Below, one piece after another: positions 8,289 through 15,800 of a stretch of 16,014 bases of DNA (the stretch's first letter is position 1; every line of letters starts with the position of its first letter). The notes beneath the pieces were generated by a model that searched no databases, had not been told where the DNA came from, and saw only the letters and a program-made list of their open reading frames with translations. Location of the stretch: contig DHNM01000052.1 of NCBI GenBank assembly GCA_002409525.1, forward strand, positions 1 through 16,014, given 5' to 3'. This stretch comes from Eubacterium sp. UBA5416. Lineage in GTDB: Bacteria > Bacillota > Clostridia > Lachnospirales > Lachnospiraceae. The position numbers and the translations under genes are program-made.

Positions 8289-9753
8289 CGATGAGAAGTA
8301 TATACGGAAAAGCATCAAAAATAGAATTGACTGGGAAAGTTTTGGAATCACAGATATCCGAGAGGCCGGAAACGGGGAAGAGGCGCTGACTTTAATGGAT
8401 GAGTTTTGTCCAAAGATTGTTCTGGTGGATATACGAATGCCGAAGATGGACGGGCTGGCATTTATTCAGGAAGCAAAGAAAAAACATCCGGATGTCAATT
8501 ACGTGATTATGAGTGCATACAGCGATTTTTCATATGCCCAGACTGCGATCAGGCTGGGGGTTGGAGCCTATCTGTTAAAGCCTATAGATGAAGAAGAGAT
8601 GAAAAAGCTCCTGAATACACTGGTACACCGACTTGATGAAGACAAACTCGCTAGACGGATTCGCAAGTTAAAAAATGTTGAACTGGGCAGCGATTTACAA
8701 TACCCCTACGCCGTATCACTGGCATTCTATGCCGAAGAACAAGACGATATTGGAAGACGAATAGAGACAGCCTTGCAAAGCCAGACAGTACAAAGCGAAA
8801 ATACCCTGGTATACTACCTCCGCAATTGTTCCAGGAGTGACTGCTATGTATTTCTGATTAATTCTCAAGATAATACCCAGGAAGCGGGGATCAGCTGTGC
8901 GGAGGCAGTACTGGAGACCATATGTCAGACAGAACTGACGGCAGCTGTGTCCAAAGTTTTTAATCGGGATGAGTTTAGAAAAGCGATTTCACAAAGTATT
9001 TGTTATCTGAAGAGAAAACTGTTTTATCCGAAAAAAAAGCTGATTATTAATTCTGTTTGGGAAAATAATTCTTCCGATGAAAGGTGGACGGCAGTCAGAG
9101 ATGAAGTGTCACAGATTGATCGTTTGATTATGAGAGGCGAGTATGAAAGAGTTGAAGAGGGGCTGCTTGGAATTATAGATAAACTTGTGGACAAAAGCAG
9201 TACAGTTTTACAGCTGGAAGAAGGAATTGACGAGATACTGATGCTTCTGAGACATTTACCGGAGGAGGTGAGAGATGATTCGGATTTCAACATTATGTTC
9301 CATGACTTTCGAAGCAAAGATTATTTGCTAGAGTATCATACAGCAGAGAATTTGAAAAAGCGTTTAAAGAACCTTGTAATCCGATTGCTGAATCTAGTAG
9401 AAAGGCAGGAGGCGAAGGATGCGGTTTTATCCATAAAGGGATACATTATAAGAAATTATGCTGAGTCTCTGAATGTGACGGAACTTGCACAGAAATATGG
9501 ACTCAATGTAAGCTATCTGTCTACACTTTTCAAAGAACGTACAGGAATTAATCTTACAGCATATATTGAGGGAACTAGAATGGAAAAAGCAAAAGTTCTA
9601 TTGAAAGATAAGAAATGGTCTGTCACTGAGGTGGCAATGCATACTGGCTATTCAAGCTCTAATTATTTTTCCAAGGTATTTAAAAAGTATACCGGAGTAA
9701 CACCAAAGGAATTCAAAGAGACAGAAAGAAAAAAGTCAAAATCAAAACTTTAA
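8266..9753 (+). CDS. Response regulator with AraC-type DNA-binding domain, YesN-like
   Basis: This 495-residue cytoplasmic regulator is the cognate partner of the overlapping kinase gene. The receiver domain (about 1-120) carries the acidic pocket VDDE (Asp8, Asp9), the phosphorylated Asp55 in LVDIRMPKMDG, Ser83 in VIMSAYSDF and Lys105 in LLKPID. A long middle region of about 270 residues has no motif I can name. The C-terminal AraC/XylS domain (about 395-490) contains both helix-turn-helix units: LNVTELAQKYGLNVSYLSTL and WSVTEVAMHTGYSSSNYFSK, ending KKYTGVTPKEFKE. The ATG at 8266 is chosen because GAGGAGGGGAAGGA lies just upstream and the receiver fold starts there; the in-frame ATG at 8236 would add ten unlikely residues. 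It probably activates the transporter and hydrolase genes in this locus (inference). Confidence 0.93.
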   Translation: MYKVMIVDDEKYIRKSIKNRIDWESFGITDIREAGNGEEALTLMDEFCPKIVLVDIRMPKMDGLAFIQEAKKKHPDVNYVIMSAYSDFSYAQTAIRLGVGAYLLKPIDEEEMKKLLNTLVHRLDEDKLARRIRKLKNVELGSDLQYPYAVSLAFYAEEQDDIGRRIETALQSQTVQSENTLVYYLRNCSRSDCYVFLINSQDNTQEAGISCAEAVLETICQTELTAAVSKVFNRDEFRKAISQSICYLKRKLFYPKKKLIINSVWENNSSDERWTAVRDEVSQIDRLIMRGEYERVEEGLLGIIDKLVDKSSTVLQLEEGIDEILMLLRHLPEEVRDDSDFNIMFHDFRSKDYLLEYHTAENLKKRLKNLVIRLLNLVERQEAKDAVLSIKGYIIRNYAESLNVTELAQKYGLNVSYLSTLFKERTGINLTAYIEGTRMEKAKVLLKDKKWSVTEVAMHTGYSSSNYFSKVFKKYTGVTPKEFKETERKKSKSKL

Positions 9754-9780
9754 GGAGGTAAAGTGTTTAAGGAATTATAA
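9752..9780 (+). promoter_or_regulatory. Consensus Shine-Dalgarno followed by a five-codon reading frame
   Basis: AAGGAGGT at 9752-9759 overlaps the regulator stop codon. Three bases later a GTG at 9763 opens GTG TTT AAG GAA TTA TAA, which stops at 9780. This mini-frame is in the same phase as the GH28 gene that starts at 9799. It is either a short leader peptide that couples regulator translation to GH28, or the remnant of an earlier, longer GH28 start broken by the TAA. The GTG is a little close to the Shine-Dalgarno. Confidence 0.45.
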
Positions 9781-9798
9781 ACACGATTCTGGAAAATC

Positions 9799-11313
9799 AT
9801 GGATCAGATAAATGCCATTAATTATTTAACAACGGAATCTTCAATTACTATATTCTGGGACAAACCGGAAGATTTTTCGGATGGTGACAAGTACCAGATT
9901 ATTCTGAATAGGTCTTTAGCAGGCACTGATCAAAAGACTCATTATATTCTTACAGATTTAAAATCGGATACCACTTATAACTTACAGGTAAATTGGATCA
10001 GGGGTAAGCGGCAGGTCTCCTCAAACAGTATTGAAATCCGGACACAAAGCAAGAAGAAAGTTCTGGATATATCTCAAGAGCCCTATCACGCTATTGGTGA
10101 CGGAAAAACGATGAATACCCGGGCAATCCAGAGGGCGATTGATGATTGTACAAAAGACTGTATGGTGTACATACCTAAAGGAATTTTTATGACAGCTGCT
10201 CTCAAGTTACACAGCAATATGGAGCTCTACCTTGATAAAGATGCTACTTTGCAGGGTACGGACAACCGAGAGGACTATCTTCCCAAGATTCCCAGTCGTT
10301 TCGAAGGTCAGGAAATGATGTGTTACAGCAGTCTTCTGAATCTGGGTGAGCTGAATCGTAACAGTGGGTACAACTGTCAGAACGTGGTTATACGTGGAGA
10401 AGGGACGATTGCCAGTGGCGGAAAACATCTGGCTGAAAAAGTCATTGAATATGAAACGGAAAATCTAAAGGACTATCTGGATTCTTTAGGGGATAAAATT
10501 AATGAGTGCGAAAAACCGTGGACCATTCCCGGACGTGCCCGTCCGAGACTGATCAATATCAGCAATTGCCAGAATATATCAATATCTGGTTTGATATTGA
10601 AAGATGCTGCAAGCTGGAATGTACATATGATTTACTCGGATCATATTGTGACAGATCATTGTACAATTTACTCCAGGGACGTGTGGAATGGGGATGGATG
10701 GGATCCGGACTCCTCAACAAATTGTACGATATTCGCCTGTACGTTCTATACGGGAGATGACGGTATTGCAATTAAATCCGGAAAGAATCCGGAAGGCAAT
10801 GAGATCAATAGACCCTGCAGTCATATCAGGATTTTTGACTGTAAGAGTGCCTGTGGTCATGGAATTACAATCGGAAGTGAGATGTCCGGTGGTGTGGAAG
10901 ATGTTTATATCTGGGACTGTGATATGATGCAGTCTCGCTGTGGAATCGAAATCAAAGGGACAAAAAAGCGTGGCGGCTATATTCGCAATGTTATTGTCCG
11001 GGACTGTTCCACCGCCAGAATTCTCTTTCATTCTGTGGAATATAATGATGACGGTATTGGTGCTCCGGTTCCGCCTGTCTTTTCAAATTGTACATTCCAA
11101 CGCATACAGATCGCAGGAAGATATGTCAAAGAACAGAAGGAATGGTTTCCTTGCGAGGCTATAGAACTATGTGGTTTTGACGAGCCCGGGCATGAGCTTA
11201 GGGACATTCTTTTTGAGGATATCAGGCTCGGAATTCCGGAGGCTTCTCAAAAACAGAGCATTTCTTTACAGTACTGTGAAAATGTCACTATTCGAAATAT
11301 AAGTGTAAAATAA
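9799..11313 (+). CDS. GH28 family polygalacturonase-like hydrolase with N-terminal FN3-like domain
   Basis: 504 residues. Residues 1-85 look like a fibronectin-III domain (SSITIFWDKPEDF, YILTDLKSDTTYNLQVNW). Residues 86-504 form a right-handed parallel beta-helix of GH28. It begins with the pectinase-type GDGKTMNTRAIQRAID and YIPKGIFMTAALKLHSNMEL. The catalytic motifs are all present: NGDGWDPDSS (Asp299), TGDDGIAIKSG (Asp320, Asp321), GHGITIGSEMSGG (His354) and RCGIEIKGTKKRGG (Arg380, Lys386). GH28 enzymes hydrolyse galacturonic acid linkages with inversion; this layout is like exo-polygalacturonases that carry an N-terminal FN3 domain. There is no signal peptide, so it should act on imported oligosaccharides in the cytosol. 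The only usable ATG (9799) has just a weak GGAAAA upstream. Related GH28 activities on rhamnogalacturonan or xylogalacturonan cannot be excluded. Confidence 0.9.
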   Translation: MDQINAINYLTTESSITIFWDKPEDFSDGDKYQIILNRSLAGTDQKTHYILTDLKSDTTYNLQVNWIRGKRQVSSNSIEIRTQSKKKVLDISQEPYHAIGDGKTMNTRAIQRAIDDCTKDCMVYIPKGIFMTAALKLHSNMELYLDKDATLQGTDNREDYLPKIPSRFEGQEMMCYSSLLNLGELNRNSGYNCQNVVIRGEGTIASGGKHLAEKVIEYETENLKDYLDSLGDKINECEKPWTIPGRARPRLINISNCQNISISGLILKDAASWNVHMIYSDHIVTDHCTIYSRDVWNGDGWDPDSSTNCTIFACTFYTGDDGIAIKSGKNPEGNEINRPCSHIRIFDCKSACGHGITIGSEMSGGVEDVYIWDCDMMQSRCGIEIKGTKKRGGYIRNVIVRDCSTARILFHSVEYNDDGIGAPVPPVFSNCTFQRIQIAGRYVKEQKEWFPCEAIELCGFDEPGHELRDILFEDIRLGIPEASQKQSISLQYCENVTIRNISVK

Positions 11314-11320
11314 TAAGGAA

Positions 11321-11334
11321 GTACCGGCTGGTAC
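11321..11334 (+). repeat. Small hairpin between GH28 and GH43
   Basis: A short inverted repeat, GTACC and GGTAC with a GGCT loop, starts 7 bases after the GH28 stop. It is too small and lacks a T-tract to be a terminator; it may fold with the ribosome-binding-site hairpin that follows. Confidence 0.35.
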
Positions 11335-11358
11335 AGAATTTAAAAGTGCCAGGTGGTT

Positions 11359-11377
11359 TTTCCTTTTGGAAAGGAGA
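11359..11377 (+). promoter_or_regulatory. Hairpin sequestering the GH43 ribosome binding site
   Basis: The strand TTTCCTTT (11359-11366) can pair with AAAGGAGA (11370-11377) across a TGG loop: seven Watson-Crick pairs and one G-T wobble. The whole Shine-Dalgarno core AAGGAG (11371-11376), which is 6 bases ahead of the GH43 ATG, lies inside the stem. This could damp GH43 translation unless ribosomes or another factor open it. Confidence 0.45.
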
Positions 11378-11382
11378 CATCA

Positions 11383-12708
11383 ATGAACAATGTATATCAT
11401 TCAGGTTTTGCAAATCCTTTTCTACCTTTGAATATTTATATTCCTGATGGAGAGCCAAAGGTATTTGAAGGCAGAGTCTATCTGTATGGCTCAAAGGACA
11501 TGTTCGGCGGGGAATATTGCAGCCACAAGTTCCATGTATATTCAGCTCCAGTTGATAATCTTGAAGAATGGACGGACCATGGGCCGGTTCTTGCATCCAC
11601 AGATGAATATGAGGGGGAGGGAGTTTCCGATGGAGTATTCTGGTCAGACGGTCTTTTGTGGGCACCAGATGCAGTTAGACGAGGTAAATGGTATTATCTA
11701 TATTTTTGCCTTTCTGATGGCACAGAGGGGGTTGCAAAAAGCAGAAAACCTTATGGACCTTTTACAGATGCGAAACAGGTAACCATGGGAGGAAAACCGA
11801 TCGAAGGAATTGATCCATCTGTGTTTCAGGAGAGAGACGCTTTTTTTTATACCTGGGGACAAGCCAGATGTCATATGGCAAAGTTAAATAAAGATATGTG
11901 CACACTGGATGAGACAACCTATATCGATGCATTGATTTCTAATGAAGATGGAAAAGAAGGATTTCATGAAGCTTCTTCTCTTCGGAAGATTGGTGAAAAA
12001 TATTGTATCATTTATGCAAGTGAGTATAAGAATACATGGCCCAATCGAGGGGAAAATCCCACCTCTTTAGACTATGCGGTCAGTGATCAGCTTACAGGCC
12101 CTTATCTGAGAAGTGGGCGGATCATTGATAATACAGGAATTGATCCTTCTACCTGGAATAACCATGGATCTATCCTGAAAATAAAAGGACAGTGGTATAT
12201 TTTCTATCATGCCTCATCCAATGATTCAAAATACACAAGAAGGGCCAGGGTGGAGCGTATTCGTGTTGATGAGGAAAATGGAACGATCAAACAAACGGAA
12301 ATGACTTCATCTGGTTTTGCCTATAGTTTGAATCCGAGAAAAGAGACACAGGCAGCATGGGCGTATAAAGTAACAGGGGGTGCTTTTTTTACAGAGAAAG
12401 AGAATTTCCATCCTATGGTACGGATTACCAGTGGATGCAGCGCATCCTACCGCTATCTTGATTTTGGAATTACGGCACATACATGGACGCTTACATTTGA
12501 AAGGAATATTATCTGTGGAGGAATGTTGTATGTACTAATCAACGGAAAGGTACATGCAAAAATTACTCTTGAGGGAAAAGATATAAATATACAGACTGTG
12601 CAGTTATCTAAAATAAAGGGTCTGGCTGATGTAACACTTCGGTTTGAAGCTTCACATAAAAGCGGAATTTGTGAATTATACAGATTTTGGATGTGCTGTA
12701 AGGAGTGA
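11383..12708 (+). CDS. GH43 family beta-xylosidase / alpha-L-arabinofuranosidase-like enzyme
   Basis: 441 residues, with no signal peptide, so cytosolic. The N-terminal part (about 1-310) is a five-bladed GH43 propeller. The three acidic catalytic positions are visible: the base Asp22 in YIPDGEPKVF, the pKa-modulating Asp144 in GIDPSVFQ, and the acid Glu196 in GFHEASSLRKIG. Other family marks are LLWAPDAV and NNHGSILKIKGQWYIFYHAS. Residues about 310-441 form a beta-sandwich of the CBM6-like type often joined to GH43. The ATG at 11383 is preferred because AAGGAG lies 6 bases upstream; the in-frame ATG at 11353 has no such site. GH43 enzymes remove xylose or arabinofuranose from oligosaccharides, which fits the GH115 and importer nearby. 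Sequence alone does not separate the two activities, and the unusual base motif suggests a less studied subfamily. Confidence 0.9.
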   Translation: MNNVYHSGFANPFLPLNIYIPDGEPKVFEGRVYLYGSKDMFGGEYCSHKFHVYSAPVDNLEEWTDHGPVLASTDEYEGEGVSDGVFWSDGLLWAPDAVRRGKWYYLYFCLSDGTEGVAKSRKPYGPFTDAKQVTMGGKPIEGIDPSVFQERDAFFYTWGQARCHMAKLNKDMCTLDETTYIDALISNEDGKEGFHEASSLRKIGEKYCIIYASEYKNTWPNRGENPTSLDYAVSDQLTGPYLRSGRIIDNTGIDPSTWNNHGSILKIKGQWYIFYHASSNDSKYTRRARVERIRVDEENGTIKQTEMTSSGFAYSLNPRKETQAAWAYKVTGGAFFTEKENFHPMVRITSGCSASYRYLDFGITAHTWTLTFERNIICGGMLYVLINGKVHAKITLEGKDINIQTVQLSKIKGLADVTLRFEASHKSGICELYRFWMCCKE

Positions 12709-12736
12709 AAAATGTTTTGATATTTGCTAATTGTAT

Positions 12737-12774
12737 AAAAAGGCTAAATTAATATCAAACTAGTCGCTTTTTTT
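12737..12774 (+). terminator. Possible intrinsic terminator after GH43
   Basis: AAAAAGGCTA at 12737-12746 can pair with TAGTCGCTTTTT (12761-12772), leaving two single-base bulges and a 14-base loop, and ending in a run of seven T at 12768-12774. The stem is imperfect and A/T-rich, so the call is tentative. It would separate GH43 from the secreted-enzyme gene. Confidence 0.4.
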
Positions 12775-12816
12775 AAATCAATATGTCGGATTTTTATATT
12801 TTTGTCTTCCTTAATT

Positions 12817-12838
12817 ATTGATAAAATTACTGATAAGA
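12817..12838 (+). repeat. Short direct repeat upstream of the secreted-enzyme gene
   Basis: ATTGATAAAA (12817-12826) and ACTGATAAGA (12829-12838) match at 8 of 10 positions with a 12-base period. They sit just upstream of the ribosome binding site GGGAGGAAG (12848-12856) and could be a regulator site or simply chance in A/T-rich DNA. A TTGATA (12818) and TATAAA (12840) pair with a 16-base gap is also present, but its transcript would start inside the ribosome binding site. Confidence 0.2.
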
Positions 12839-12860
12839 CTATAAATAGGGAGGAAGAAGT

Positions 12861-15800
12861 ATGAAAAGTAAGTATACCGAAAAAAAGCGTTGTAATCGCA
12901 TGGGCAGTGCAATTCTCTGTACGGTTATGGCAACAACATCAATATTCTCTGTTCCGGCTTATGCGACTGATAGTGATGTAGGCGATGTTTCTTCAGTTGC
13001 AATTGATAAAGAGGACTATCAGCGTCCGACTGTCCTAGAGGTAGGAGGGGAGCCATTTTGGTATAATGCAATTCAAATTAGAATTGATAAGCTGCGAGAT
13101 GATCCATCTTACGCATGTGAAGACGAACAGCTTCAAAACTTGTTTCAACAAGTGGCTGATGATGGTTTTACAGTGGCAAACAGCCAGATTAGATGGACAG
13201 ATATTCAGCCGAACCATACAGCAAAGGCAATAGATACGGCGTATGTTTCAGGTGGTGAGCATGCAGATGATAGGTTTGATGATGGAATTAGGGTTGGATA
13301 TAATAATAATGAATCAGAACAATCTCTAGGGTATATGAAATTTAAGATTGATGATATGACCCAGGAAGAGATTGATGGTGCCAAGATTAGGTTATATTGC
13401 AAGAGTAAACTTAGTGAAGAAAGGAAAATAAAGGTTTATGGTATTTCAGACGATGAATGGACAATGCAGGATATCACATGGGATACTGCTCCTGCACATT
13501 CCGGTTATGAGATTACAGGTGAAGGAACAGAACTAGTTTCTGAATCTCCTGATAATGACTGGATAAAAGCGGGAACCACTCATTATTATGATTTTGATGT
13601 ATCAGAATATCTTAAAACCTCGAAAAATGCATCTGATGGAACGGTTAGTTTTGTCCTTCAGGATGGTGATGGTACGGATGAAACTAATGTCTCTGGTGAA
13701 CCGATTATTTTTGGAGACACTGATGATACTGCTGGGACAGGTGACAGTTTAAGAGATGTATCACCAAAATTGATCTATGCAAATTCAGATGAATTTAATT
13801 TTGAATATCTTGATCGTGCAATTGATTTTGCGAAAAATGCAGGCTTAAAATTTGAACTCCTTTGGTTTGGGACAGACACATGCTCCATCAGTTCAGATAG
13901 CAGAGTACCTATATGGGCACTAAATAACTATCAAAAGACAATCGGTACGGATGGAAAACCACTTTATAAGAAGTTTGATGAAACTGCTGTCAGTGGAATC
14001 TATGCTTATATTATGTGTAAGAATGATGAAGCCTTAAGGGCGAAAGAGGCAAAAGCAGTTCGAAAAGTCTTTGATCATATCGCGGAACGCGGTGATGATA
14101 CAGTCATCGGCTGTCAGTTGTCTAATGAACCCGGAGTGGGTCGAATACATGGTGGAAAGAGAACGGAACGCTGTATGTGTGATATCTGCACAGCAAAAGC
14201 AGATAAACTTGGAGTCAGCGATGAAGAATTTAGAGAAATTACCATGTGGGAGTATAATAATAATTTGGCTAAAGCTGTAAAGGGATCTAATTATCCTGTC
14301 TGGACCAGGGTCAATCTAGACGAAAATGCAGATGTTGAAGGCGTTTCATATAATGAAAAGATGAGAGCTTCGGATCAGGGCACATGTATTGACTTTATTG
14401 GTATCGATCATTATCGTAAAACTCCATCACAGCTTTCGATGGAAGGCGCAGAAGACCAGCAGTTTGCACAGGGGAAGAACCTGACAATGATGATGGAATT
14501 AGGTCAGAAAGATGATAGATCAGGAGGACTATATTTGGAAGAGGATGTTCTTGCATCTTTATCCGGAGGTGCATATACGACCATTTATGATGCTTCCAGT
14601 AGTGATGGGTGTGAAATTTATACTTATGATAGGGGAACAAAAACATTCTCACCTATTGATAAGGTAATTCCGAACTTGTTTAAAACAAATCATATGTTAA
14701 AGAAAATAGGTTATGATCTGGCTACAATTATGCCTGGATTCAGAGGAAATAATCAGCTGATGTTTTTTAATGGTACATCTTCAGCATCTGATGATACTTA
14801 TAGCCAGAATGAAGTAGTCGGTGAACAAGAAAATAAAGACCTCACTTTTAATACGAGCAAAAATGGCGTAGGTATCGCTGTCAGCAAAGACAAGAATGAG
14901 CTGTCGCTATTAACGAATCGAGAAGATAGTTCATTTACAATTAATAATTTATCTAGTGTAGAGGATATAAAATCTGCAGAGGTGGGATATTATGATGAGA
15001 AAAATAAATGGGTAAAACAAGAAGATTTTGAAGGATTGCAAAACTCAGATGGAAAAGTCTCCGTGTTGGTTCCGGCATATCAGTGCGTACGTCTCGTAAT
15101 GAAAGACGGAGCATTATCTCCGATCGAAGGAAAGGTTGAAAAAACGATAGAGGCAGAGTCTAATTACAAACTTAAGGATGGACTGAAAGCCAGTATATAC
15201 GATGATGGTGCCAGTGCCGGTGGCTGGCTGAAAGTTCATGCCGGTAAAGAAGGGGATTATGCGACTATCACTGCAATAGTGCCAAAAGGAGGCGTTTATA
15301 AAGTAGAAACACAGTATCTGGCTGCAAATAACCGGTCAATTGTTCAGATAGATGCCGATGGAACGAAGTTGAATAAACCTGTAGATATGTATAATGCAAA
15401 GAAACAGCTGCTTATCGAAGATTCTGGAGAAATTCCACTTACAAAAGGAACTCATCGGTTTACATATACTGTAACAGGAAAAAATGAGGCAAGTACTGAC
15501 TGGGTGATTCCTTTAGACTTTCTTAAGTTGACCAGAGTTGGAAACAATACAGCAGCTTTGAAAGAATTATATGATCAGTACAAAGGCGTGCAGCAGAATG
15601 ATTATACCGATCAGACATGGAATAAATTCCAGGATGAGCTGAACAATGCTCAAAAGGTATTGATGAACGAAGATGCGTTGCAGAGAGATATTGATACACA
15701 GGAGGAACTACTTCGGGCTGCAATTGAAAATCTACAGGTGAAAACTGACAAATCGAAAGAAGAACTGTATCAGGAGTTAGAAACTCTCATAGCAGAGGCA

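Noticed and set aside
12818..12845. TTGATA / TATAAA promoter for the secreted-enzyme gene
   Set aside because: A transcript from it would start about 12852, inside the GGGAGGAAG ribosome binding site, so it is unlikely to be the working promoter.
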